A DNA stretch of 64,000 nucleotides from Cutaneotrichosporon cavernicola (taxonomy: Eukaryota; Basidiomycota; Tremellomycetes; Trichosporonales; Trichosporonaceae), in contig NC_083397.1 of assembly GCF_030864355.1 (NCBI RefSeq), forward strand, positions 868,001 through 932,000, given 5' to 3'. A model generated the notes under the pieces. The model was not told the DNA's origin. It saw only the letters and a program-made list of their open reading frames with translations, and searched no databases. Position numbers and translations under genes: made by a program. Positions 1 through 11,300 of the stretch are shown piece after piece. Numbering within the stretch: position 1 is the first letter of the stretch; each line of letters begins with the position of its first letter.

Positions 1-776
1 TCATCCAGAACTCTTCGCGCCTACACAAAAGCCACATGTACCACAAGCACCAAAAGTCGTACCCCTCCTCCATGCCGGACCGGTCGAGGTCGTTGCGGAC
101 GCAATCGAAAACTCGGTCGCGTCCAATAAGGCTCGACCGTCGGGGTCGCCCCAGTTCGTGGCCCCAACCACGATGCAGGCCGTACGCATGATTGTACGTT
201 CCCTGGGCCCGATGGGCTTGTGGAACGGCTTTCCTCTCCATTTTGTGCGCGATACCCTCGGAACCGCACTGTACTTTGCCGAGTATGACGTGATGCGCTT
301 CTGGCTCTCGGGCGCCCGGGGGAGTGGAAAGCGCGAGGACAAGTTCGGGAGTACAACCACACAGGCCGACTTGCCGGCCTGGGCGCGCGGGTGGCTACCA
401 GCCCAGTTCGTGCCGTTCCTCTGCGGCTCGCTTGCAGGCGTCACGTCCTGGGCCCTGATTTACCCCGTCGACGCGATCAAGACAAAGGCGCAACAGCGTG
501 CCATGTCGGGCCTCGCACCACGGACACCGTACACCCAGCTCCGGCGACTGGTACGCGGGACAGATGGTACCAAGCCATGGTTGTCCGGCATTGCGCGGTT
601 GTATCGCGGGTACGTCGGACGTCGGCTAGATGCCAATTCAAGTAGCTGACACCAGCCTCGGTGTATCCATGGTCCGCTCGATGCTCACGCACGGCCTGCT
701 TTGGACCCTCGTTGACTGGACGAGCGGCTATATTGACGGGCGACCAGTCGAGCGCTTCGTCGAGCGCCTGGCCTAG
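1..776 (+). CDS. Mitochondrial carrier family protein, C-terminal part (5' end outside the window)
   Basis: The reading frame is open from base 2 and runs through the window edge, so only the C-terminal part is present. It shows the carrier-family signature PVDAIKTKAQQ (a PxD/ExxK motif at the end of an odd-numbered helix) after the helix FVPFLCGSLAGVTSWALIY, and an upstream half-repeat with GLWNGFPLHFVRD. A 46-nt intron (610-655, GTACGT to ACCAG) restores the last helix, which begins LYRGLGVSMVRSMLTHG; without splicing the frame stops early. The stop is TAG at 774-776. Family members exchange small metabolites across the mitochondrial inner membrane; the substrate cannot be told from this part. 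It converges on the AFG1 gene, with 189 bp between stop codons. Confidence 0.85.
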
Positions 777-965
777 CCAACGAAACCCACGAAGTTGGCC
801 ACCACTGAAGATCCCGCGCCAGCCAGGCGCAACCCACAAGAATCCCTAGAACTAGCCACAACCACAGTGTCAGACCATGCATACGCCGCGAGGGCTCTAC
901 AGCATGCTGGATGCAGGGTATATGTCAAGAATATTGTTTAGTTTTCTTCTGAAGCCCTCTCTATG

Positions 966-2777
966 CTACTCGGCCACCGGCGCCTTTTCTTTCTTGGCGT
1001 TGACCGGGTGAGCGAGCGCGCTCTCGTCTGCCCACTCCTTGGTCGCCATCTGGGTCAGGCGCGAGACGCAACGCGCGAATGCGAACAACTCCTCGTCTGA
1101 GCTGAAGAGGGACGACGAGCCCACCACCTCGGAGCTGATGCCCAGGTCGGTCATCGTCTGCTTGATCACGTCGTCGTCCATCGCCGAGCCGTTCTCATCC
1201 GAGAAGATGCCGTAGATCGGACCGTCAGACGAGAGGAAGAGTTTTGTCTGGCGTCAGTTGTGTTGAATGAATATCAAAGATGATCAAGGTAGGCTTGGGG
1301 AACAACCCCGGTCCTTCGCTCCTTCGCTCCTTCGCGGCTCGCTTTACTCGCACGTTTGGCACCCACCTTGTTCTCGTAGCACGCGTCGATAAACGTGATG
1401 AAGCGACGAGCCTGGTCACGCTCACTCAGGGTGAGCTTGGGCACGTCCTCAACAAACACGGTTGGGAACTTGGCCGTGATCTCGAGGTAGTCAGCCGCGC
1501 TGAGTGGGTGGTTACACAAGGCGTCAAACGTGAATCGCGCGACGCGGGCAGACGACTCGGGAACGGTCAGCTCGCGGCCCCAAAGCGGGAGTTTGCGGTT
1601 GATCTTGATGTCAGGGGGGTCTGAATCGGCGGAGGCGAAGCCGTGAAAGAGCTTGTCCATCTCGGCCGACGTCGCCGCGTTCAGCGGGTGGTAGTAGACA
1701 TGTGTGATTGTCCGCGGCATCTTGCGGTAATCTGTGTGTGTGTGAGTACAAATCATCTAAACACAAACGCAAAACTCACCAGTGCCCGAGTTGAGGTCGA
1801 CAATGTCAAAGCGCTGCTTGATAAGGTCAATCGCGGGGATGAACGACTCGCGCTGGATACCGTTGATATACAGCTCGTCAGGGTGGCGGCTGCCGTCAGC
1901 CCAGCCAACATCTCAATGTTCAACGTACTTGGACGTGATGACCGCGACGACGCCAAAGTCCGTCAGGCGCTCAAAGAGGCTACGCAGAAGCATGGCCGTC
2001 ACAATGTCGGTGACTTGGAACTCGTCAAAGCAGAGCACGCGCCCGTCGGCGGCAATGCTGCGCGCCACTTCGGGAATCGCGTCGCGCTTCCCGTCTCCCT
2101 CGGCCACGTAGCGCGCCGTAACGGCATGCTGGCGCTGCAAGACCTCGATCATGAAGCTGTGGAAATGGATGCGCGTGCTCCCGTACTTACCGCCCGGCTG
2201 GAACTGGTGGGGCAAGGTCGAGTAGAACAGATCCATCAACATTGTCTTGCCAGTCCCAACCGAGCCGTAGAGGTACAGGCCCTTGGGCACCTGATCGAGC
2301 GGGATGGTCGGCTCAAACGTCGACTTGCGGACGAAGAACTTGCCAAACTGCCATCAGCTGATTCCCTCATCGACGTACGAATGACGGCTCGACCTCGCCC
2401 GGGTCCGGGAGAGGACCGGGGTCATAATCCTTCAAGTGGTCCCAGAGCGGCATGAGTTTTTTGACAATCTCGCGCTGGTGCTCGTCGGGTCTCAGGATGC
2501 CTTCGTTGACAAGGAACTCGTACCGCGTGATCGGGTCTGGCTTTAGTTACGGCAGTCAGATTAGCGCACCATGGAACGACGCGGCGGCCCGCGAGTCGTG
2601 CAGCTTGCTTTCCAAGTTCTCGCGTTGGCTCTGTAACAGGACGCGTCGCGACGTTGACAGAGTGCGGAATGCTGGCCGGAGGAATACCGGCGCCGGACGG
2701 ACGAGGGTGAGGGCGAGGGGCGTGATGGCGCGCATCCGTGCGCGCTGCACATTGGCAAGCAACTGGAGGGGCGGCAT
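966..2777 (-). CDS. AFG1: AFG1/LACE1-type mitochondrial AAA ATPase
   Basis: Six exons: 2777-2570, 2536-2379, 2347-1929, 1889-1780, 1731-1367 and 1247-966, giving 513 aa; three of the five introns are 31-39 nt. The N-terminus is rich in Arg and hydroxylated residues ([19 protein letters not shown]), as expected of a mitochondrial presequence. The Walker A motif is GSVGTGKT (about residues 150-157), Walker B is VLCFDEFQV, and sensor-1-like VVVITSN is completed across the third intron (TSN|RHPDELY). The AFG1-specific block [18 protein letters not shown] and the C-terminal [17 protein letters not shown] follow. Family members act at the mitochondrial inner membrane in quality control of respiratory complex subunits. 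It shares a 362-bp divergent promoter with the kinesin-5 gene. Start chosen at the first ATG giving the presequence. Confidence 0.92.
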
Positions 2778-3139
2778 TGTGAGTGGTGAGTGATGTGTAA
2801 GCGAGAAAAAGCACGAGTTGACAGTGCGTGCCGAGTGAAGAGATGTACAGTGTGCTTGGTACCTGACCTCCCGAGTAACAAGTTACGCATTAAACCTAGC
2901 TCGAGCCAAGCCACAGTATCATCGGAACGGACTTGGGCGGCATAGCCGGTCCGACCAAGCCACGACGCCACGACACACATCGTCACCACGTGGAAATGAC
3001 GGCGTTAAACGGATGTGGCGACCATTCCCTTATTCCGAGGACCACGTGGCACTACATGAGATCAACAACAAACGACGAGACTGACTTGTATCCCTCACAA
3101 CAACAACACCCAAACACATTGTCCATCGTCTCATCTAGA
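2778..3139. promoter_or_regulatory. Shared divergent promoter, AFG1 / kinesin-5
   Basis: This 362-bp gap separates the start codons of AFG1 (minus) and the kinesin (plus), so both genes must be transcribed outward from it. No clear TATA box was seen. The part next to the kinesin ATG contains several CAACA and TCTCATCT stretches typical of a fungal 5' leader. Confidence 0.6.
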
Positions 3140-6100
3140 ATGTCTCGACGCGTCCCCTGCGCCGGAACATCGCGGTCCGGGACCCGAGCGACTTCTCTCG
3201 CACCAACCTCACGTCCCTTGCGACCACTAAACGGCTCTGCGGGCGGGCGGCGGACAACATCTGCATTGGGCGGCGTGCGCGTGCCGTCGGACATCCCAGA
3301 ATCCAACATCAACGTCGTGGTGCGATGTCGGGGGCGCACACCACAGGAAATCGAGGAGAACTCGCCTCCCATAACACAGACTGGCGGCCCCGTGGCCGAC
3401 GCCATCACGGTCACGACAACACCAGTGGCGGCTGTGGGGAGTCTCGGAGTGCCGACCGACGCCAACACCAAGACGTACAAGTTTGACAAGGTGTTCGGTC
3501 CCGAGGCCGACCAGACGACAGTGTTTGCTGAAGTTGCAGAGGGCATGCTCAATGAGGTGTTGTCGGGGTACAACTGTACCATCTTTGCATATGGCCAGAC
3601 AGGGACAGGCAAGACGTACGCGGTATGTTTGAGCTCGCTGACGACAGGTACACTATGCAGGGCGACATGACGCCAACGCCGTTGATGGCGCCGTCCATCG
3701 AGGCGGGAATCATCCCACGCGTGCTCCATCGTTTGTTTGCGCTGCTTGAAGTTCAGGAGGACAGCGAGTACGCCGTCAAGTGCTCGTATCTGGAGATCTA
3801 TAACGAGGAGCTGCGCGACCTCCTCTCCTACGACTACGGCAAGCAGGGGACAAGCTCGAACATTAAGATTTTTGACGACACATCGAAGAAGGGCGTGAAT
3901 ATCCAGGGTGTCGAGGAGGCAGGTGTGCGCGATCTGAACGACGGCCTCGCGATCCTCCGCAAAGGCAGCCAGCGGCGGCAGGTCGCCGAGACTAAACTCA
4001 ACACTGAGAGTTCGCGCTCTCACTCGATCTTCACGCTCACAGTCCACGTCAAGGAGACGTCAGGCGACAAGGCTGGCGAGGACATGCTGAGGATAGGCAA
4101 GTTCAACCTCGTCGACCTGGCAGGCTCGGAGGCAGTTGGGCGCTCCATGGCGCAGGGCGCACAACGGCGAGAGGCCGGGATGATCAACCAGTCCCTTCTC
4201 TCCCTCGGGCGCGTTATCAACGCCCTGGTCGACAAGTCGGCACAACACATCCCGTACCGCGAGTCCAAGCTCACGCGGCTCTTGCAAGATTCGCTCGGCG
4301 GGCGCACCAAGACGTGCATCATCGCAACCGTGTCGCCGACCAGGAGCAACATGGAGGAGACACTATCAACACTCGACTACGCCAGCCGTGCCAAGAGCAT
4401 TCGCAACAAGCCCGAAGTCAACGCACATCTCACCAAGGCTGGCTTGCTACGCGAGTACCTCGGCGACATCGAGCGACTCAAGGCCGAGCTGCATGCGACG
4501 CGCGAGAAGAACGGCGTGTACATCCCCGACGACCAGTGGAAGGACATGAGCGAGGAGCGTGCTCTCCGCAAATTGAACTACGACGAGGCCAAGACGCGCG
4601 TGACGACGGTCGAGGTCGAGCTGCGCACCCGTCGCGCCGAGTTTGAGCAGCTCACGACACGCTTCGTCACGACCTCTAGCGAGCTCACTGAGGCGCGCGA
4701 GGCCGAACGTCAGCTCGGCGCAGACCTCGAGGCGGCCAAGATTGACGTTGAATCGATGCGTGTGGCGCTTGGCGACGAGAAGGCGATCGCGGATGCATAC
4801 GCGGCTGGCGAGGAGCGCCTGGGCGTAGTGGCGGGCGAGCTCCGTGCCGTAGCGACCACGAGCGTGCGCGACGTTGACGGACTCTTCGACAAGCTGGGGC
4901 GCGTAACGGGCGTACTCGACACCAACGCGGGGCTGTCGCAACGCTTCGGCGCGACCATGACTACATTATCCCACGACTTGCAGAAGCGCATGTCCAAGCT
5001 GCACAGCACGCAGGGCGAGTTTGGAAACAGTCTGCGCGCCGACCTCGAAGAGTACGCTGCGCGGGGCAAGAGCGAGGCGGACTCGCATATGGCTGCACTG
5101 GACGAGAATCTTGGCGCCCTCGGTACACTTGCGGCCGGATTGACGGGATTGATCGAGGACGACAAACGCGTGTTCGTGGAGGCAAGCGGTGCAATCCTCA
5201 CGGTGCGCGACGAGGTGCAGCGCGCCGTGGCGGAGTGGGCGAGCGCAGTCGAATTCCGCTCCACACGTATGGTTGACGAGCTCGTCGCCCACCAGCGTGC
5301 CCACCTCGCCACGGTCGGCAGCGTACTGGACACGACGAGTCAGCTCGTCGACGACGTCATCGCCGCCGCACAGGAGCACGTCGCGGCACAAAAGGCGCAT
5401 GCTGAGCGGGCAGCAGCGCTCGCCTCCCAGGTTGCTGCTGACGAGGTCGCTCGCTTGCGTGCACAGAACGCCGCACTCTCCAAACTCCTAAAAGACGAGC
5501 GGGCACAGGGCGTGCGCGCTCGAACAGATCTTCTCTCCGGAATCGCGGGGTTGGTCCAGCGCTTCGGAGAACAGGAGGAGGAGCGACTTGGCGGCGCGCT
5601 CGCGCGTGTGCGGTCTGCCAACGATGACGGTGTCGAGAAGATGGAGGCGTTTGCTGTAGCACACGCGGAAGTGGCGGGGGACATGGCGGAGGGCGCGCGT
5701 GTGTTCCACGAGGATATGTACACAAAAGCCGAGACGGTGGAGGCACAGCGGAGCGCCGTGCCAGAGGCGATGGAGGAGGTTACGACCGGCTTGCGGACAC
5801 GGCTGGAGGCGTATGGTGCCGAAACAACGCGGCAGGGCATCGAGCGCCTCAACGCACTGAATACACTCTGCGCCAAGATCGGGGACGGCGTTGCCGACCG
5901 TGAGTTTCATCGTAGCAAAGCTGACAGCAGTATCCGCGCATGCGTCGACCAGCGCACAATCGCATCTCTCGGCCCTGTCGGATGTGCTCGACGGCGCGCG
6001 GGGCCTACACGCCTCCTCGGCCGCCTACACCCGCACCACCGCGAACGACACGGCCGGAATTACATCCACCCTTTTGCGGTCGCATGGTACGGCATCCGCC

Positions 6101-6610
6101 GACAGCGGCAAGGCGTACAACAGTGCCAAGCGCAAGCTCGAGACGATGGTATCCACAAGCGCCGACTTTATAGGCAGCCTCGCCTCCGACGATCCGACAG
6201 GCAACACTCCCAGGAAACGCTCCTACCCCATGCCGAGCTGGGAACGCACCGCCCCCCGCGGCGTGCTTCTTGACCGTATACGGCGTGGATCGCCTCTTGT
6301 CCCCGAACCCAGGACAGAGACACCCGACGTCGACGTGACTGCGTCTCTGTCCCCCACCTCGGCTTCTCCTTCCCACATTGTGAGGAGCCCCGAGCCAGTG
6401 TCCGAAACCAGGATGTCCCGCAACAGCTCGCTGGCAGTGTCGCTGGACGCACCGGCCCAACCTATGGAACGTCCTGTCGGTTCGGCGTCCGACCTGCCCC
6501 TCAACATCTCCACTCGGCGGCGGACGAAGAAACTCGCGTCGGCAGAGTTTGAACGGGCCCCCATGAGCGTGCTCGGGGAAGGAGGCAACATTCCGCGCCG
6601 GAAGCGATAG
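3140..6610 (+). CDS. Kinesin-5 (BimC/Cin8/Eg5) mitotic motor
   Basis: Three exons, 3140-3615, 3648-5899 and 5931-6610, give 1135 aa. The two introns are 32 and 31 nt; the first splits the P-loop region so that GQTGTGKT|YTMQGDM is formed only after splicing. The motor domain (about residues 60-430) has switch I NTESSRSHSIF, switch II LVDLAGSE and YRESKLTRLLQDSLGG. A long coiled-coil stalk follows. Near residue 1000 the tail carries a BimC box, TGNTPRKRSYPMP, whose Thr is the Cdk1 site in relatives. Kinesin-5 forms bipolar tetramers that push spindle poles apart. Length and domain order match the family. The start is the ATG at 3140 because it directly precedes a basic head; upstream in-frame ATGs exist but read through leader-like sequence. 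Confidence 0.95.
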
Positions 6611-8196
6611 GGTATGCTGTACGATTAGAGATGGACGATGCATGCTTGTATGTTCTGAGATGGGAAGCTGGGACAAGTGCCAGGCAGGGGCGCAGCGCGT
6701 GGTTGAGCGTACACCAGCCATTCCCTACGCCCTCGCTTACCTTCTCTCAATGTCAAATCTTGTCATGAGAGCAGTCGCTCTTTTCAATCTTCCAAACAGG
6801 TTGAATCTCGGATCGGACGGTTTATGGTCCTGTATCCGACGTGTATCCGAGAGTGAGTGGGCCATGGAGGCCAGTGGAAGTACTCTTTATGTTGGTACTC
6901 TGCCGTCGAGAGCCTAGCGATGGAGAGGCTATAGCAATGAGAGAAAAATGCAAGCTCACCCCGTTCTCACCACTCACCACTCGACACATGATGGAGGCAG
7001 CACACAAGCTGGGCGAGTACGTCTCCTTCTCCCCCCGCGCTTCACACTAACGGACATCCCGATCCCATTCCCGGCCAAGTCTGATCCTCTTCTGCCATTC
7101 CGACATGCTCACGGGCGCAACGTTTGCGACAATTTGTGTGCACTTTCAACCTCTTGGCCGGGATTGTATCAGCAAAACGGGCCGCTGGCGCGCACACGTC
7201 AGCCACCGTTTGGTCGAGACCGCCAATATCGCAAACTGGTGTTCTCGATGAGGGTAAGGAAGATAATGGCAAGGTCGTCAACAGCCAGGTCAGTATGGTG
7301 AGCACCGTGTCAGCGACAGATGTGATCCGCGTCAGCGACAGATGGATCCGTGTCAGCGACAGATGTGATTCACATTGTGTACCGCCGTGAGCGCCGAACG
7401 CTTGACGCTCGGCTCGACGCGACACGACGCGAAGTTACACGGTGACGGTGACGGTGACGGTGACGCGCGACGCGGCACGTAGGTCGTGCGGCGGTTGAAA
7501 GCGGTGTGGTGAGATTCATGTGGGACCTCACCCGTCCCAACACTTCCATAGCAATGATGGCGACGTCACTACCTGGCGGCCAGGCCTGTCACGCACCCGT
7601 GGAATGTCGGTTCGTCACTCAGTGGCCATGAGCGGATCACAGTGCACGGACATGCCACGTCACATGAGTTTCGTGGCATCCCACAGGGCAGTGCCAGGCT
7701 TTACGAGAGAAACGTTTATGAACGCCTTGTCACCGTCACGCATCAGCTGATTCATGTAGTGATCGTCTCCGACAGTTAGTCATGGTAGATGGGCGTGACA
7801 GTTACAGTCAGTTATGATGCAGTCATGATTCAGCGGTCGCAGTCAGTGTTGTTTGAAACCAAGGGCAAGATTGACAGGATGCAGAGGGTGACTAGCACCC
7901 GGACAAACGGTAGAGAAGAGGATGTTTTCAGATGGCGGTAGTCGCGAAGACTAAGGTAGTTCGAGATTACTGCTTCCTAGTCGAGGAGCGCGTGCGTAGT
8001 CGTTCGTGTCGGCAGAGTAGCTGCGCGACTGTCGTGTCGTTAGGTCGTTACGGGTCGTTACAGGTCGTGTGCCTTGCAAGGTGATGTATTATTGCAGGCA
8101 GGTTGAAGTCCAAGAGTGGGTAGGTGGGTATTGTAGGCAGTTGCGTGTAATGTTGCCGTCGATGCAGATGAAAGAGAGAATGAATGCGAGACATGG
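6611..8196. other. Intergenic region with small tandem repeats
   Basis: No convincing gene was found between the kinesin and the next stop codon. It holds three tandem copies of an about 21-bp unit with core GTCAGCGACAGATG (7305-7370) and a short GGTGAC array (about 7440-7464). The rest looks like unconstrained sequence and 3' flanks of the two neighbours. Confidence 0.6.
7305..7370. repeat. Three copies of a 21-22 bp tandem repeat
   Basis: Copies begin near 7305, 7328 and 7349; each contains GTCAGCGACAGATG followed by GATC or GATT. A single TCAGCGACAG core recurs alone near 10497, upstream of the next gene. Confidence 0.75.
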
Positions 8197-10221
8197 TTAC
8201 TGGCCACCAAGTTGGAGCATCTCGTCACCAGGCTGGCGGTGCACCGCGTTGGGCACACCTTGAGGAACACCGGCAGCGCCATAGTACATCTGCACCCCCG
8301 GCATGGCATGAGGTGGAGGCATGTTTGGCGTAAACGTGCGCGGTGCGCCCTGTGCCGGCGTCTGCTGGAAGACGCCGGGCTGTACCGTGACAGGACTGTG
8401 CAGCGCAGGCATTGGCGCGTTCGAGGGCGCATGCAGCGGAGGCGGCGGGATCATGCGAGGCTTGCCGTCCGCCATCATCTGGCCGGGCATAGGGGGAGGG
8501 TACTGCTCGCGCCAGCCGGATTCGTACATGCGGGCAGTGTGTGCCGTCCATGTCTGGTTGATGTCGTGCTGGGGGAAGGCGCTCTGGTGGGATGCAGGTG
8601 TCTGCAGAGTTGGGTTGGCTGGAGAGTTGGAGGACGAGCCACTGTTGACGTGCTGGTGCTTGGGAGTGTGAGGCGGTCGACCAGCGGGCGCGACACTGAT
8701 AGTAGGATTAGACCCCGGTCTATGGCTGAGCCCAGGCATGTTGTGGTGCGAGTTGTTGGACGACGTCGATGGCGACTCGGATGTGTAATCCTGGCCAACG
8801 CCTCGGGACGACGGCGTGGCAAACGGTCTAGACGGCGACATGGGAGATGGAGAAACCCGACCACCACTTGAATCGAAGCTGGCTCTGCCCCTGTTCTGTT
8901 CGTAGCGCCAACGGTCGTAGGTTGCAGCCAGGCCGGAGCCCATGCTCTCGAGATCGGCGCGGTCCACACCGAGTCGATTTTGAATCTCGCCAGACCACTG
9001 GGTCTGGGACAAGGCCATGACGACAGTCGACGCAAAGTAGGTACCATCGCTTGACGGCTGGGGTTGGCTACCATGCATGCCGTTGCCCAGAGGCACTGCA
9101 GGAGGGGGCGTAGGGGATCGATGTGCTTCTCCTGTCAAAGCCGGGTCGATAGGAATGTTGTCTGCCGCAGACTCGGTGCGGCGAAGGTCGCGGGTTTGGC
9201 GCCAGGCCTCGTTGTTCCCCGCACCTTCTTGCCCGAAGTTGACGCCCAACCCGACCTGCTGATCGCCAGCTTCCGACTTGCGCCGCTTCGCGGGGGACTG
9301 GACCGTCGGGTAACCGTGGACTTCTGCGCCAGAGTCTCTTCTCGAGCCAGCGATGCTGCTCAGCGCTGCGCTCTGGGCGCGCGGCTTCGAGGCGCGCACC
9401 GTCGCGTCGCCACCTCCCGACAAAGTCAGAGTGCTCAACATGGTGTTGTGCTCCCAAGACGAATCGTCAGAGGCAAAGCCGCCCATGGTGGGAGACAAGT
9501 GCCCGGGAGACGACATGTCTGACATCGAGCCGGAGCTTGACATGCCAAAAGAGTGGGACGGTGACGATATGGGGATGGCCATCGGAGGCAGATTCGAGTA
9601 CGTAGTCGACACAGACGATGGCCCTTCGTAGGACGAGACGGATGTGAACGAGCTTCTGTCGCCAGCGGACCGGCCGAGTAGCGTAGACGTAGAGGATCCG
9701 GCAGCACGCTGCTGGTTCTCCACAGCCTGCCTGTCAGTTTGCCGCGACAGAGTCAAACTCACCTCTCGCTTGGCCTTGTCGCGCAAGCGCTTGCGACGCT
9801 GGCGCTCTCGGCCCATCTCACGCTTGCGCGCCTTTCTTGCCTCCTCCTCCTCGGCAGTCTTTCCGCGCAGCGAGCTCTTGGGGGGAATCGGGGGCATCAG
9901 GGGAATACCTGGCGAGTATCTCGTTGGCGACATGCGTCCATCCATGCTGTATGGGTGCACGGCGACCTCGAGGGACGCGCGGTCTCCGGGTGCACGACGG
10001 GCACGTAGCCTGGTAGGAGCAGGACCTGCGAGGTGGATGTCAGATGGGTGATTTGGGTCCATAGGCTCGCTCATGGGGTAATAGCCTGGATACATGTTGA
10101 CCGACTGAGGTGGCGGTGCGTCATAGGTAGGGAATGGCGCGTACATGGTCTGGTCTCCGTCACTTGGCCTGCCATAGGCCAGGTTGTGGTTGTGGTTATG
10201 ATCTGGGTATTGTGGGTTCAT
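8197..10221 (-). CDS. Large low-complexity protein with a very basic segment (possible transcriptional regulator)
   Basis: One open frame of 674 codons, rich in Pro, Ser, Gln, Gly and Met. The only ordered-looking part is a charged segment near residues 125-155 reading EEEEARKARKREMGRERQ followed by RRKRLRDKAKRE, which resembles the basic half of a bZIP but lacks the Asn-x7-Arg signature and any clear leucine zipper. A possible 36-nt intron (9727-9762, GTGAGT to GGCAG) falls exactly after this segment; it is in frame and has no stop, so both 674 and 662 aa forms are possible. A short ordered patch near residue 420 has TYFASTVVMALSQTQWSGEI. The very long upstream region (5.9 kb) fits a regulator gene. 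I do not recognise the family; regulator is inference. Confidence 0.6.
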   Translation of the reverse strand: MNPQYPDHNHNHNLAYGRPSDGDQTMYAPFPTYDAPPPQSVNMYPGYYPMSEPMDPNHPSDIHLAGPAPTRLRARRAPGDRASLEVAVHPYSMDGRMSPTRYSPGIPLMPPIPPKSSLRGKTAEEEEARKARKREMGRERQRRKRLRDKAKREVSLTLSRQTDRQAVENQQRAAGSSTSTLLGRSAGDRSSFTSVSSYEGPSSVSTTYSNLPPMAIPISSPSHSFGMSSSGSMSDMSSPGHLSPTMGGFASDDSSWEHNTMLSTLTLSGGGDATVRASKPRAQSAALSSIAGSRRDSGAEVHGYPTVQSPAKRRKSEAGDQQVGLGVNFGQEGAGNNEAWRQTRDLRRTESAADNIPIDPALTGEAHRSPTPPPAVPLGNGMHGSQPQPSSDGTYFASTVVMALSQTQWSGEIQNRLGVDRADLESMGSGLAATYDRWRYEQNRGRASFDSSGGRVSPSPMSPSRPFATPSSRGVGQDYTSESPSTSSNNSHHNMPGLSHRPGSNPTISVAPAGRPPHTPKHQHVNSGSSSNSPANPTLQTPASHQSAFPQHDINQTWTAHTARMYESGWREQYPPPMPGQMMADGKPRMIPPPPLHAPSNAPMPALHSPVTVQPGVFQQTPAQGAPRTFTPNMPPPHAMPGVQMYYGAAGVPQGVPNAVHRQPGDEMLQLGGQ

Positions 10222-11280
10222 TCCAGTTGCGAGTCGCTGTCTATGCCCGGGAGTGAAAGAAATTGTTTCAGACGCCGGGGAGTGACCCGGTAATCACGTG
10301 TGTGTACGTGTGCCAGGTGGTTTCGGTGCACCTTGTATGTCTGTTTGCAAGAGGTGTGGCACAAGGGGGGCGAGGTGAGTGAGTCATGTGGTGAGGAAGG
10401 CATGATCCGAGAGAGAGATGCAGTGGGGGCCGAAGGAAGGTTGTAGGTCAGGCGTGTATCGGTCGCGTTCATCATGACGGCAGCAAGGAACGGGTGTCAG
10501 CGACAGCTTGAGACTTTGGACAACGGGTTTCGGCCAACGCCACACCTCGAGACGGCCACGCAGGACAACTCACAGACTGTCAAGAGACCAGGACTTAACG
10601 TGGTCAAGGAGTCACCAAGATGTTGACGCGTACCCGTGCCAGGGGTTGTCGCAGACGAGTAAAGGATGGGCGTGTCGAGTGTTGCGTGAACCGTGTGAAT
10701 TGGGGTGTGTCGCGCAGTGTTACACTTGATGGCAAGAAGTTGCGCCGGCACGTTGATGGGGGCCCGTGATGAAGAGAGAGAGAGAGCAGTTGAGTGGGTA
10801 AGAAGGAAGGGTGACGGGACGGGGTTGTGGAAGGGAAGGGATGGAAAGGGAAATGGGGGGCGTCGTTGGTTGGCGAAGGTGCGGGGCACAGAGGGGCGGA
10901 GGCAACTCCAGACGATGGCGAGTGGGTGGCGATCAATGGGTGGAGGGCGCCTTTGGCCTACTGAGCCGTGTCCAATTGATACCAGCGATGAACCGAGGAA
11001 CGAAAGACAAGCCTAATGGCAGCTGCGTTCCGTGACTTATCTTGTCACTCTGGTTGTGTTTTTGATTGATGATGAGACAAAGAGTGCCAGATGGAGGTCT
11101 GGTGGCTCACGTGCAGGATACAAGATGGAGCGAGGCCTAGAGGATTGCGAAAAGGCAAACGCTAGTGGGTGACAAGAAAGGGGCAAACGAGTGTGACAGG
11201 TAGAATTATGTCTCTTTGAACCGTAGAAGCAAACAGGTAACAGGTGGCCAGTGGCTAGGCGCTAGGTGGCTAGACGTATA

Positions 11281-11300
11281 GGCGGGGCGGGGCGGGGAGG
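11281..11300 (+). repeat. G-tract cluster, possible G-quadruplex
   Basis: The plus strand reads GGCGGGGCGGGGCGGGGAGG, four closely spaced G runs. A GGGAAT hexamer array lies about 130 bp further on. Both fit four-stranded DNA formation, but this is from pattern alone. Confidence 0.5.
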
